Source: a virus. Taken from it: 20,962 bases of DNA. How positions within the stretch are numbered: the stretch's first letter is position 1; each line of letters begins with the position of its first letter. A program made the translations under genes and the position numbers. Under the pieces are notes generated by a model. That model was not told where the DNA came from and did not search any database. It was given only the letters and a program-made list of their open reading frames with translations. Below, piece by piece: positions 6,387 to 15,414 of the stretch. Where the stretch lies: IMG/VR virus record IMGVR_UViG_3300048079_000074, positions 1 through 20,962 of that record; one strand, 5' to 3'.

Positions 6387-7640
6387 ATGGCCGTAGTTGC
6401 TGGCATGGTTGCGCGGTTGGAAGCTGAAACAGCTTCCTTTCATGCGCGCATGGCTGCGGCGTCGGTGCAACTGAACCGCATGGGCAGTAGTGGTGTCACG
6501 GCGCGCCGTGGCGTCATGGCCCTGCAAAGCGGCCTCCAACAGTTGGCCAGCGAAGCGATTGGTCTCCCAGGGGCCCTCGGTCGCGTCAGTACTGGCCTCC
6601 TGAGCCTGGCGGGTGGTGCTGGGCCCATCCTCTTGGTGATCGCGGCCCTCGGAGCGCTGAAACTGGCCTTCGATGCGGCGGCCAAGAAGGCCGAGGAAAT
6701 GCAAGTCAAGCTGCGGGAGCTGCGCGATTTCCGCATGGCGCACCTCAAGCTCTTCGCGGAACTCGGTCCCCCCATACGGCTGACGACGACGGAGGAACTC
6801 CAAAATCTCACGACGCTTCGGGATCGGGCGCTGGACATGATTGCAGCCCTGACGCCAGCGCCGGGCTCGGAAAACGTGCTCCAGTTGCTTGGGTTCCAGG
6901 CCACAGAGACCGACCCGAAGATCACGGCGCTCCAGCAGTCCCTCCTGCGGTTCGATCGCGCCATCGCCGATATCCAGGGAAAGGGCTTTGATGAGAGTCT
7001 CCGCCGGATGGCCGACGAGGCGAAGAAGTTCAACGAGCAATTGCGCCTGACAGCGGAATTCGGCAGTCAGTTCGCCCGTAACGTAGGAGACACACGATTC
7101 CCGCAGCCTGGGCCCAGCCATCTCGACGAGATGTTGCGCATCGGCAACATTCGAGAGGATCGGAAGATCAGTGGCCCTCTCACGCCAGGGGCGACGGCTG
7201 GAGGACCACCACCGTCCAATGTCGTCATTGATCGGCTCGGTGACCGACTGAGTACCGCTATCGTCTCTTCTGTTTTCGCCTCGATCGCTGCGATCCGATC
7301 CGGGTCCGCGGGCGGTGTGCTGGCCGGCATCGGTGGCCTGATCGGCCAGATCCCCGGCGGGGGCATTATCGGGACCATCATCGGCGGCCTCGGCACATTG
7401 TTTGGCGACCTATTCGGGGGGGATGACGAGGAACGGCGCCACCGCGAGGCCATGAATCAGCAGGAGCGCCATCACCGTGAGATGCTGGACGAGCTCGCCG
7501 GGACCGTATCGGTTGCGTTGCCCGGCGGCGGTGGGCCGTTCCTGTTTGACCCCAACGACCCGCGCCAGATGGACGGCTTCGCCCGCATGATCCGCGAGTT
7601 GACCGGCCGACGGCACGTCGAAATCACGGTGGGAGGCTAG
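6387..7640 (+). CDS. tape measure protein (short)
   Basis: A 417-residue tail length ruler. The N-terminus, MVARLEAETASFHARMAAASVQLNRMG, is the helical start seen in small tape measure proteins, followed by VMALQSGLQQLASEAIGLPGALGRVSTGLLSL. Hydrophobic segments lie at residues 79-97 (PILLVIAALGALKLAFDAA) and, Gly-rich, at about 292-345. A charged helical region lies between them. The C-terminus has RRHREAMNQQERHHREMLDEL and a terminal ARMIRELTGRRHVEITVGG. For a ruler of about 0.15 nm per residue, this length suggests a tail near 60 nm (inference). AAAGGA upstream supports ATG 6387, which abuts the T-frame stop. Confidence 0.88.
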   Translation: MAVVAGMVARLEAETASFHARMAAASVQLNRMGSSGVTARRGVMALQSGLQQLASEAIGLPGALGRVSTGLLSLAGGAGPILLVIAALGALKLAFDAAAKKAEEMQVKLRELRDFRMAHLKLFAELGPPIRLTTTEELQNLTTLRDRALDMIAALTPAPGSENVLQLLGFQATETDPKITALQQSLLRFDRAIADIQGKGFDESLRRMADEAKKFNEQLRLTAEFGSQFARNVGDTRFPQPGPSHLDEMLRIGNIREDRKISGPLTPGATAGGPPPSNVVIDRLGDRLSTAIVSSVFASIAAIRSGSAGGVLAGIGGLIGQIPGGGIIGTIIGGLGTLFGDLFGGDDEERRHREAMNQQERHHREMLDELAGTVSVALPGGGGPFLFDPNDPRQMDGFARMIRELTGRRHVEITVGG

Positions 7641-7642
7641 GC

Positions 7643-9307
7643 ATGGGGACCATGCAGTTCCTCTGGGGTGCGAATCGGGAAACAACCCTGCAGGTTGGGG
7701 GCCTCTATGAGCTCGTCACCGACCGGATAGAACGCGCGGGGAGCGAACACGCCCAATCCCCCGGGGGCGCCGAGGACAGTTGGCGCACGGGCGCGGATTA
7801 CAGCGCCGATCTCGAGGCGCAGTTCATCCCGCACGATGACAGCGACACGAGCCGCTCCCCGTGGAGTGGGTCCACGGGCTGGCAGGCGTTCCTCGACTAC
7901 GCGCGGACCGCTGGCACATTCCGCATCGTCCCTGACTCCGATGCGCCAGACTTCTATGTGGATGATTGCTATCTCTATGATCCCTACAGTGGCGGTGGCA
8001 GTTTGCACGCACTGCACCGGCGGCGCTTCCCGTTCAAGGTGCGGCATCCCACCGTGGACCTGCATGCCGCGCTCATGCGGGGCCTCATGTTCGAGTACGC
8101 CCCGGGCGGGAGCCTCACGGACCCGGTGGCGGCGACGTTCGCCCGGGCGACGGCGGCGACGTTCCGGGGCCTGCCGGGCGGCCTCCAGGTCGCGGTCGGC
8201 GCGAGCGCCGCGAGCGGGGTGCTACGGGACCGGCACTACGAGGGAGCGCTCAAGACAACGCTGCTAGAGGCGGCGCGGACGCAGCTCGTCACGGACCCGG
8301 AGAACTTCGGCAACTGGACCCTGGTCAACACGCTCGGTCGCACGGGCGGGCAGGCCGACCCATTCGGTGGGACGGCGGCCTACCTCATCGAGGACAATGA
8401 TGGAGCGCTGCTGGAACGGATGTTCCAAGTCGTGACGTTCACCGCGAACGCCACCAAGACAGTCTCGGTGTTCATGCGACAGGGCTCCAGCACAGTGCAT
8501 CGCTGGGGACTGTTTGACGAAACCGCCGGTGTCTATCGCCGCTACGTGGAGATCACCTGGACGGCCGGTGTGCCCAGCATGGCGCACGTCCTGGGGACCG
8601 GCACGTTGTTTCCAGTCGAGAATTGGGGCGGCGGGTGGTGGCGCTTCTCGATCGCGGCCGATGGCGTAGTGGCGGCGAACGCGAACAGGTTCTTCCTCCA
8701 GGCCACGATTGACGACATAGCCTCCACCGGCACGCTCTATGTGTTCGGCGCCAACGCTTGGAACGCGACGTTCCCGTCGAGCTACCAGGGGCCGAGCCTC
8801 GGGACGCGGAACGCGGACCTGTTCAACTGGTCGTTCACGCATCGCCCGCAGGCCATGTTCGCGCTAGTCGAGTTCATCGAGCGCGGTGGTTCTCATGAAA
8901 TCGCCGGAGCGACTCGGTTGCTCGGCACGGATGCCGGGTCCGATGATGTGCGCTTCATGTTCTACAACGCGACGACCAAGCGTTGGCAGTTCACCCATGA
9001 TAACGGCCCGGACTTCGTAGGCGCGGGGATGACGCAGGACATCGCCATCGGGCAGACCGTCGCGTTGCTGGGGATTATTGCCCCCACCGGGGCCGTGACC
9101 CTCAAGTGGTCGCTGGACGGAGGCGCCGAGCAGAGCAATGGGCCGAGCGCGGCCGCGCCGTTCGCCTCGGCGTGGACGAGCCAGCTACTCCGCGTGGCGA
9201 TGGGCGACACCCAAACTGCGAGTGAGGCCTACGCTCGCATCAAGGTCGGCCCGCTGACGTTCGCGGGCGTGGAACGTTCAACCATTGCCTTGGCGAGGAA
9301 GGCATGA
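7643..9307 (+). CDS. tail protein with N-terminal distal-tail-like region and adhesin-like C-terminus
   Basis: A 554-residue protein directly after the tape measure, where distal tail or tail-tip proteins normally lie. Residues 1-140 (FLWGANRETTLQVGGLYELV, DYARTAGTFRIVPDSDAPDFYVDDCYLYDP, RFPFKVRHP) look like a phage tail-hub beta domain. Residues 150-400 contain FARATAATFRGLPGGLQ, then LLEAARTQLVTDPENFGNWTL, SVFMRQGS and WWRFSIAADG, the pattern of a carbohydrate-binding or head-spike-type jelly roll common in phage structural proteins. Residues 400-545 resemble a concanavalin/LamG-like beta sandwich. Host-surface binding at the tail tip is inferred. GGGAGG precedes ATG 7643. The C-terminus overlaps the next gene by four bases. 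Confidence 0.8.
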   Translation: MGTMQFLWGANRETTLQVGGLYELVTDRIERAGSEHAQSPGGAEDSWRTGADYSADLEAQFIPHDDSDTSRSPWSGSTGWQAFLDYARTAGTFRIVPDSDAPDFYVDDCYLYDPYSGGGSLHALHRRRFPFKVRHPTVDLHAALMRGLMFEYAPGGSLTDPVAATFARATAATFRGLPGGLQVAVGASAASGVLRDRHYEGALKTTLLEAARTQLVTDPENFGNWTLVNTLGRTGGQADPFGGTAAYLIEDNDGALLERMFQVVTFTANATKTVSVFMRQGSSTVHRWGLFDETAGVYRRYVEITWTAGVPSMAHVLGTGTLFPVENWGGGWWRFSIAADGVVAANANRFFLQATIDDIASTGTLYVFGANAWNATFPSSYQGPSLGTRNADLFNWSFTHRPQAMFALVEFIERGGSHEIAGATRLLGTDAGSDDVRFMFYNATTKRWQFTHDNGPDFVGAGMTQDIAIGQTVALLGIIAPTGAVTLKWSLDGGAEQSNGPSAAAPFASAWTSQLLRVAMGDTQTASEAYARIKVGPLTFAGVERSTIALARKA

Positions 9308-12300
9308 CCGCCCACGCCCCCGCCTACCGCCTCACGCTGTCAGCTCCACGCAGCACCGACTTGAGCGAGACCACCGTGCTCGTCCCCATTGCTGGGGCCG
9401 CACATACGGACGCCTTCAAGATCACCACGCTGCCCAGTCTGGCCGGGTTCAAGCCGTATCTGGACTTCCCGCGCGGGCGCCGTGGGCGCATCGAGTTCCT
9501 GGAAAAGCGGACCGATACCGGCAGCATGGTGTTCCGCCTGCTCGACAAGAAGGCGGGCGCGACGATAGACAACCTGACCCGGTGGGTCACCGCGTTCCTG
9601 GGCTCAACGTTCGGGCTCATCAGGTTCGGCGGGCTCCGGGTGCTGGTCGAGGAGTCCACGAACGGCGGGACGACCTGGGTCAACTTCTACACCGGCCGGG
9701 TCATCCGGCTCGCCTTGGACGACAGCAAGCTGTGGTACACATTGACCGTGCGCGACATGCAGGACGACCTGACGCGCAACCTGTTCATGCGCGGCCCGCA
9801 CTCGTCTGTGGCGTATGCGGAGAACTTCAGCATCATGCCGGTGGGGCCGGTGGTGGCCTACGGCAACGGCGTCCCCATCATCAAGTTGACCGCCACGGTG
9901 GAGGCTTCTGACGCCACACTGCGCCGTGCCAGGGTCAAGCTTGCCAGCTTCTCGCAGCGGGGCGCCACGATGTGGGAGACGCTGTACTCTGTCCTTGGCG
10001 ACTTCCCGGACGGCACTGGGCAAGGACGTGAGCCCGTGTTCTCCAGCCAGGCCCTGTTCAAGACAGACGCCCACGGGTGGTTCCGGCCCGGCACCACGTA
10101 CTCGACACGCATCACCGAAGCTGGGTTGACCTACCGCTACGTCCACACCATGTGGATCAGCGAGATTGAGACGCCGGGCGGCAAGGCCACCGGGACACCG
10201 CTGGCCAACGGGGCTCTGGGTTTGGGTGCGACCAGCCTCACGACAGATGGCTGGACTATCAGCATCACCAATATCGTCAAGGCTGGCGACGTGTTCTACT
10301 TCGCTGGCCACAAGACACGGTACACAGTCAGGGCCAACGCGAACAGCAACGGCTCCGGGCAGGCCACGATCGTGATTGACCCCCCGGGTCTCACAGCCGC
10401 CGTGGCGGACAACGAGTCTCTGTTCATGGTGTTCTTCCCGGGCCGGGCAGTGATCCCGGCCAACGGGACCGTCTTGACGTTCTATGTGACGGCCAACGGC
10501 GTCGCCATCGGCAAGCAAAACCCGCTGGTCGTCCGTGATGTGAGTGCGCCCACTCTCTGGCGGGACATGCTCGCCGGCAAGTTCGGCGACCTGTACGAGT
10601 TCGGAGACCGACTTCCCACGCCGCTGGGCGTGGCAACGGGCAACCCACTGGTCAACGGAGCGCTGGCCATCGGTGCCACCTCCATTGTCACGGACGGCTG
10701 GACGGTCAGCCAGACGGGCATCCTCAAGACTGGTGACTACATCGGCTTTGCCGCTCACAAGGTGCGGTATCGTGTCAACGCTGATGCGAACAGCAACGGC
10801 TCCGGGCAGGCCACCATCGTGATTGACACTGGGCTCGTGGCTGCTGTCAGCGACAACGCCGTGGTCCAGCCGGGGTTCTGGTACGGCGACCCCACCTACC
10901 CGGCGGAGTTCGACAACGCAGCGTTCAACACGTTCGTGGCTGATCTCACGATCCCGAAGGTGCGGGAGATTGTGGCACCGGACGACGAGGAGGTGGAGAC
11001 GCTTGCCGAATACGTCGAGTCACGCATCTGCCGTCCCTGCGGCCTGGCATACTACCTGAACGGTTCCGGGCAGGTGGTGCCGGTGGACTTGCGCGCGCCG
11101 ACCACACTGGCCGGAGTGGCAACGCTGACCGATGCGGACCTGATAGCGGCGGACGATGAGGTGCGGTGGGAGTACAACGCCGAGATGGCAAAGACGGTGG
11201 GCGTGGCGAACTACTATGAGGAGTTGTTCTCTCTGTACGGATCGTTTGCCCTGGACTTCACGAACATCATTGCCAAGCTTCTCCCGTTCACGGTCAAGGC
11301 TCAGAATGCCATGGAGGGCATGGGCAATACACAGAACCTCGGATTTCAGGTTCACACGCTGGACTGCCCAGGCTTTCGGTACTTCGGCAACGAGACGATG
11401 GACCTGTTCGGCCAGGGGGCGCTTCGCAGCCCCATCATCAGGCGCCAGGCTGCGCAGGCGCTGACGCACGTGCGGTGGCCCTACGGCAACGGTCCGCAGG
11501 TGGCGACGTTCCGATGCCGGCGTACAGCGGGAGTCGAGGCTGTGAAGCAGGGTGATCTCAAGCTCTTGGCGTTCAGCGTTCTGCCGGACCCCACGACCAA
11601 CAAGCGCGGTGGTACGCGCGCGGGCCGGTGTGTGGAGCGGCGCGAGGACGGCATCCAGGCATACCTGAGCTTTGTGGACATGGGCGCGAACACCACGGCA
11701 ACCACCCCGACTGTGGGATCACCGGCGCAGCAGGCAGGGAACACCCGGTCAGCCGTGACCGTCGCCATCACGCGCAACGCGGCCCGGGTTCCCGTGGAGG
11801 TCCACTACGCGGTGACGACCACGGCTATCGGATCGGCTCCGGCCGAGGCGTCGGGCGCCTGGGTGCCGATGCGAGACCAGAACTACTATGTCACCACTGA
11901 CGAGGAAGTGGTCATCAACCAGCTGCCGGCCGGCGGGCGCATCTGGGTACGCGGGCGCAGCGTGCCGCAACCGCCGTTCGACTCAGACCCACCGAGCTTC
12001 CTGCCCAGTGCGTGGGTGGTGACCACGTTCGTGGACCTGGCCAACTTCGCGGCGCCGACAGGGGCGGCCGTCTCTGCCATCACAACGACCACGGCCCTGG
12101 TCACGTGGACGATTGGCGACGCCGATGCGTACCTTGATGTGCGTCTGGCCACGCCGGCCTCTGACCCACTCGTGCGCATTGCCACGCCGCTTCCGGGCAC
12201 GACTAGGTTCCAGCTGACCGGGCTCACTGCCAGCACCGAATACAAGGTGAGCATCCGGCACACGGACTTCGGAGGTGGCTTCACGGCGGCGACGGAGGCC

Positions 12301-12378
12301 ACCTTCACGACTAGCGCGAGCGTGGCGCCGGCTTCGCCGGGCGTGCCGTCCGTGACCGTGTACGCGGGAGATGTGTAG
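9304..12378 (+). CDS. large tail hub-like protein with duplicated module and C-terminal FnIII domains
   Basis: A 1024-residue multi-domain tail protein, probably the central tip or baseplate-hub component. Residues 1-190 have the pattern of a tail beta domain (FKPYLDFPRGRRGRIEFLEKR, VRDMQDDLTRNLF). A beta module of about 80 residues occurs at 295-376 and again at 444-523, both with GxPLxNGALxxGATSxxTDGWT and ANSNGSGQATIVID. Residues 530-800 (EYVESRICRPCGLAYYLNGSGQVVPVDLR, a long coil-free region) look like the hub body. Two fibronectin-III-like domains follow, at about 805-910 and 912-1003. The protein stops abruptly 20 residues later at VTVYAGDV, where an HNH gene begins, and the downstream 839-residue protein looks like its continuation. 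ATG 9304 overlaps the preceding stop. Confidence 0.82.
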   Translation: MTAHAPAYRLTLSAPRSTDLSETTVLVPIAGAAHTDAFKITTLPSLAGFKPYLDFPRGRRGRIEFLEKRTDTGSMVFRLLDKKAGATIDNLTRWVTAFLGSTFGLIRFGGLRVLVEESTNGGTTWVNFYTGRVIRLALDDSKLWYTLTVRDMQDDLTRNLFMRGPHSSVAYAENFSIMPVGPVVAYGNGVPIIKLTATVEASDATLRRARVKLASFSQRGATMWETLYSVLGDFPDGTGQGREPVFSSQALFKTDAHGWFRPGTTYSTRITEAGLTYRYVHTMWISEIETPGGKATGTPLANGALGLGATSLTTDGWTISITNIVKAGDVFYFAGHKTRYTVRANANSNGSGQATIVIDPPGLTAAVADNESLFMVFFPGRAVIPANGTVLTFYVTANGVAIGKQNPLVVRDVSAPTLWRDMLAGKFGDLYEFGDRLPTPLGVATGNPLVNGALAIGATSIVTDGWTVSQTGILKTGDYIGFAAHKVRYRVNADANSNGSGQATIVIDTGLVAAVSDNAVVQPGFWYGDPTYPAEFDNAAFNTFVADLTIPKVREIVAPDDEEVETLAEYVESRICRPCGLAYYLNGSGQVVPVDLRAPTTLAGVATLTDADLIAADDEVRWEYNAEMAKTVGVANYYEELFSLYGSFALDFTNIIAKLLPFTVKAQNAMEGMGNTQNLGFQVHTLDCPGFRYFGNETMDLFGQGALRSPIIRRQAAQALTHVRWPYGNGPQVATFRCRRTAGVEAVKQGDLKLLAFSVLPDPTTNKRGGTRAGRCVERREDGIQAYLSFVDMGANTTATTPTVGSPAQQAGNTRSAVTVAITRNAARVPVEVHYAVTTTAIGSAPAEASGAWVPMRDQNYYVTTDEEVVINQLPAGGRIWVRGRSVPQPPFDSDPPSFLPSAWVVTTFVDLANFAAPTGAAVSAITTTTALVTWTIGDADAYLDVRLATPASDPLVRIATPLPGTTRFQLTGLTASTEYKVSIRHTDFGGGFTAATEATFTTSASVAPASPGVPSVTVYAGDV
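10186..10431 (+). repeat. tail-protein module, copy 1
   Basis: First copy of the repeated module (residues 295-376 of the 1024-residue tail protein). Its core at 10339-10380 is identical to 10786-10827 at 41 of 42 bases, so the duplication is recent or under gene conversion. Confidence 0.85.
10633..10872 (+). repeat. tail-protein module, copy 2
   Basis: Second copy of the module (residues 444-523). It shares the TDGWT, GHK/AHK-xRYxVxA and ANSNGSGQATIVID motifs with copy 1. The unique 67-residue linker between the copies contains FYVTANGVAIG and LWRDMLAGKFG. Confidence 0.85.
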
Positions 12379-12902
12379 TGGCTCTGCCCAATGAACGCGG
12401 CTGCCTGGCTGGCAAGCGCTTTGGCCGTCTTTCGGTGACTTCGGCCTCTAGGCGGCGAGCGCGCACCGGCTTTCACATATTGTGGCTCTGCCGCTGCGAT
12501 TGTGATCACGAGATTTGGGTGCGTAGTACTTGTCTGCGAAGCGGTAAGACCAGATCGTGCGGCTGTCTGGCGCGAGAGAAGCTCTCACTTGGCCGTTTGT
12601 CTAGTCACGGTCACACCAAAGGGGGTTCCCCGACTCGGACATATATAACCTGGTGCAACATGAGGGCGCGTTGCGAGAACCGTCGTGCCACCAAGTACCC
12701 CGTTTATGGCGCGCGAGGCATTAGTGTATGCCGCCGCTGGCAGAGCTTTAAGAACTTCCTCACGGACATGGGCGAGCGGCCTGCGGGCACATCAATAGAT
12801 CGCATTGACAACGACAAGGGTTACGAACCCGACAACTGCCGCTGGGCGACGCCGAAAGAGCAGGCGTTGAACGGGCGCTGGAGAAAGCCCCATGTTGCCT
12901 AA
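12378..12902 (+). CDS. HNH-type (homing) endonuclease
   Basis: A 174-residue protein of the phage HNH/AP2-associated endonuclease type. The N-terminal part has FGRLSVTSASRRR and a Cys cluster (WLCRCDCDHEIWV...SCGCL), likely a zinc-binding DNA-recognition ribbon. The C-terminal part has ITWCNMRARCENRRATKY, YGARGISVCRRWQSFKNFLTDMGERP and SIDRIDNDKGYEPDNCRWATPKEQALNGR, the conserved block of this family. Such genes spread by cleaving uninvaded alleles. GTG 12378 overlaps the upstream stop (TAGTG), and GGGAG at 12366-12370 lies seven bases upstream. Its composition is visibly more AT-rich than the flanking tail genes, and it sits between two halves of what looks like one tail protein. The 3' end overlaps the next gene by 11 bases. 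Confidence 0.9.
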   Translation: MALPNERGCLAGKRFGRLSVTSASRRRARTGFHILWLCRCDCDHEIWVRSTCLRSGKTRSCGCLAREKLSLGRLSSHGHTKGGSPTRTYITWCNMRARCENRRATKYPVYGARGISVCRRWQSFKNFLTDMGERPAGTSIDRIDNDKGYEPDNCRWATPKEQALNGRWRKPHVA

Positions 12903-15411
12903 CACCATCCCGGACATTGGCGGCTACCCGCTGGTCTCTGGGATCGGACTGAGCCTCACGCCGGCCAGCATCAGCTTCGGCGTCGAGCTACAGCGTGCCC
13001 CGGACGACGGGACGGGCAACCCGAACGTGGCCGCTGCCACCACCATCTTCGCGTGGGTCACGATGCCCCTGCGTGGCGTGAGCTACATTGACCAGCTGCC
13101 ACTCGACAACGCCAAGCGGTTCTATCGCGTGCGCCACGCGCAGGACGGGGTGGCCTGGGACTACTCGCTGTGGACTCCCGGCCGGCGCCCCATCATCATG
13201 CACTCGCCGGATCGTCAGGTGGCGTCTGTTGCCCCGCAGATTCTCTCCTCCGACACCTACCCGCTGCGGCCGACGGAGAAGCTGGCTGGCGGCTTCCGCA
13301 GCCTGACGCAGCTCGTCACATTCTTGATCCCCAACGCCGAGTTCGACATCTGGGAGTCTGAGGCGCAGCCCCACGCCTGGACCAACGACCTGACGGCCGG
13401 CGCTGTAGTCGCCCGGGAGACGTCGGTAGTCTTGAGCGGAGACTCCGCGCTCAAGTACACCAACCCGGACAACGGGACCAGCAACGGCTGGCACGGAGTC
13501 TCCTCCAACGATCCCGTGAAGGGCGCGTTCTGCGTGCCGCTGCGGCGCGGGCAGACCTACCACCTGCGCGTGAGCGCGCGCGCCACGGTGGTCGGACAAG
13601 GCCAGCAGTACCGCGTACGCCTCAGCCATAACACAGCTGAGACGGTGAGTACGGAAAAGCGTTTCACGTTTGCTGCGGTCAACGCCTGGCAGACAGATGT
13701 GATGACATTCCCAGTCCCGTTGACTGCAGAGGCCAACACCAAGCTCTATGTGGAGGTCAATCGGAACGGCGACGCCACATCAACCGACTTCTACTTGGAC
13801 GCGCTTCGCCTCGTTGAAATGGAGGAAGTAGCAGCGAAGGATGAGGGCGATTCCGGCGCCACCAAGACGATTGATTGGAACGACGGCGGCGGCAGCTACC
13901 GGCGCCTGCAGCTCACGGCCAATACTACGCTGACCTTCAAGGGCGGGCGGCCTGGTGCCTACTACGTCCTCGAGCTGCAGCAGGACGCGACGGGCAGTCG
14001 GACAGCCACTTGGCCTGCGGACGCCTACTTCCCGGCTGACACGCCGCCAACGCTGACGACGCCCGCTGGGCGATCTGATCTCGTCGGCTTCGAGGCGAAG
14101 GCCGATAGCAGCCTCGGCGCCGTCCGTTACATGGGCCGCAGCCTCGCCGCGAACTACTCGCAGAACGAGGTCGTGGCGGACGTCACGAGCTTCGACTGGC
14201 TGAACTCACAGACGGCGGGGACGAATATTCCGCTCACCGGCCTTGACCTGAAGGGCAAGAGCCCCAAGGTCGTGATCCTGTGGTCGGCGAGCCGGACCGG
14301 CGGCGCGGACGGTGAAGGTGCGGCGCACCGCGAACAACTCTTCGGGGCCTTCACTGGTGCCACTGGACGGCGGTGCACTGCCACGCAGAGCCAGGACAAC
14401 TTGTCCACGAGCGAGGCGAACCGACAGGGCCGGAATGATGCGTGCCTCGCCGAGATGAACGGCGCTGCGACCGGCGGGCAACTCGACGGCGTGAGCATGG
14501 ATCTCAATGGGTTCACGATCACCGTGGACGTCCAGTCAACGAACAGCCGCCGCGTCTTCGCGCTCGCCATCGCTGGCGACACCGTCAAGGCCGAACTCGG
14601 CAGCTTCTCCTACCCAGCCGGCACTGGAAACCAGACAATCACACTAGCCGATGCCACCTTGACCCCGCGCTGCGGCATCCTGTTCGGGGCGAATGTGGGC
14701 ACGCTCAATGCGGCGCTGGTGCAGTCAGCTTGGGGTATGGGCTGGTTCACGTCCCCGGCCGCGCGGTTCGCCACCGCTGGCGGTGAGCGCGACGCCGACA
14801 CCACGCCGGACGCTGAGCAGTACGGCTACACGGGCGAGTGCTTTGCCGACGTGGACACGCCGGCCCACGTGCCGACGGGACCCTTCGCGCGGGCCGACCT
14901 CTTCAGCGCGGTAGCTGGATCGTTCACGGTCAACTGGCTCGAGACAGCCACGGGCAGGACCGGCTTCTATCTCGTGTTGGACGGCGTCAAGGCCAAAGTC
15001 ACCGACGCCGCGACGGCGACCGATACGACGAGCGATGTGACCTTCGGCGGCTTGGCCCTCGTGCCGCGGGTCGCCCTATTCATGTCCGCGAACCGGGCGA
15101 CGAGCACACAGAACGCGGGCGACGAAGATTCGCAGTGGTCATTTGGCGCAGCGGTCCAGACCACACTGGAGGGCACGCCGAAGCAGCATGCGGTTGTTGC
15201 GGCGCAAAAGTGTTCGCTGGCCGCCACCGAGAACACCGTCTGCTCGTCGGGCCATTACTTCAACGCCGTGTACGCCAACATGGCCGTGGCCACCCGCGCG
15301 CGGGAGGGTCGCATGAAGGCGACGAAGTTTGAGCCGGGGGCGGTGACCTGTCGGATGGACGACGCGGACCCCGTGGCCGCCCGCGTCTCTGCTCTCGTGA
15401 TCGGGGTTTGA
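12892..15411 (+). CDS. large tail/adhesion protein with fibre-like region and three C-terminal repeats
   Basis: An 839-residue protein. Residues 5-100 form an FnIII-like domain (PDIGGYPLVSGIGLSL, FGVELQRAPD, KRFYRVRHAQDGVAW) that appears to continue the FnIII series of the protein upstream of the endonuclease gene. Residues 145-310 resemble a CBM4/9-type carbohydrate-binding jelly roll (AEFDIWESEAQPHAWTND, SGDSALKYTN, FYLDALRLVEM). Residues 327-415 are a tail-fibre-like beta region (LTANTTLTFKGGRPGAYYVLEL, QQDATGSRTATWP). Residues 428-839 are three copies of a domain of about 135 residues. The likely role is host recognition (inference). ATG 12892 has GGAG at 12880-12883, inside the endonuclease gene, eight bases upstream. 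No enzymatic motif was seen. Confidence 0.85.
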   Translation: MLPNTIPDIGGYPLVSGIGLSLTPASISFGVELQRAPDDGTGNPNVAAATTIFAWVTMPLRGVSYIDQLPLDNAKRFYRVRHAQDGVAWDYSLWTPGRRPIIMHSPDRQVASVAPQILSSDTYPLRPTEKLAGGFRSLTQLVTFLIPNAEFDIWESEAQPHAWTNDLTAGAVVARETSVVLSGDSALKYTNPDNGTSNGWHGVSSNDPVKGAFCVPLRRGQTYHLRVSARATVVGQGQQYRVRLSHNTAETVSTEKRFTFAAVNAWQTDVMTFPVPLTAEANTKLYVEVNRNGDATSTDFYLDALRLVEMEEVAAKDEGDSGATKTIDWNDGGGSYRRLQLTANTTLTFKGGRPGAYYVLELQQDATGSRTATWPADAYFPADTPPTLTTPAGRSDLVGFEAKADSSLGAVRYMGRSLAANYSQNEVVADVTSFDWLNSQTAGTNIPLTGLDLKGKSPKVVILWSASRTGGADGEGAAHREQLFGAFTGATGRRCTATQSQDNLSTSEANRQGRNDACLAEMNGAATGGQLDGVSMDLNGFTITVDVQSTNSRRVFALAIAGDTVKAELGSFSYPAGTGNQTITLADATLTPRCGILFGANVGTLNAALVQSAWGMGWFTSPAARFATAGGERDADTTPDAEQYGYTGECFADVDTPAHVPTGPFARADLFSAVAGSFTVNWLETATGRTGFYLVLDGVKAKVTDAATATDTTSDVTFGGLALVPRVALFMSANRATSTQNAGDEDSQWSFGAAVQTTLEGTPKQHAVVAAQKCSLAATENTVCSSGHYFNAVYANMAVATRAREGRMKATKFEPGAVTCRMDDADPVAARVSALVIGV
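14173..15408 (+). repeat. three tandem copies of a ~135-residue adhesin-like domain
   Basis: Protein-level repeats: copy 1 residues 428-562 (14173-14577), copy 2 565-698 (14584-14985), copy 3 699-839 (14986-15408). Shared anchors are PKVVILWSA / PRCGILFGA / PRVALFMSA early, one Cys mid-domain (C518, C650, C784), and the closing strands FALAIAG / FYLVLDG / VSALVIG. The copies are divergent at DNA level, so the duplication is old. Confidence 0.75.
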
Positions 15412-15414
15412 GCG

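Noticed and set aside
9604-10758. 384-codon minus-strand open frame inside the tail hub gene
   Set aside because: Antisense shadow with low-complexity composition; the + strand frame has clear repeats and FnIII domains.
12376-12894. Intein or group I intron in the tail gene
   Set aside because: A TAG stop follows the upstream coding sequence directly, so no in-frame intein exists; the endonuclease ORF fills the whole insert, leaving little room for a conserved intron core, though a minimal intron is not fully excluded.
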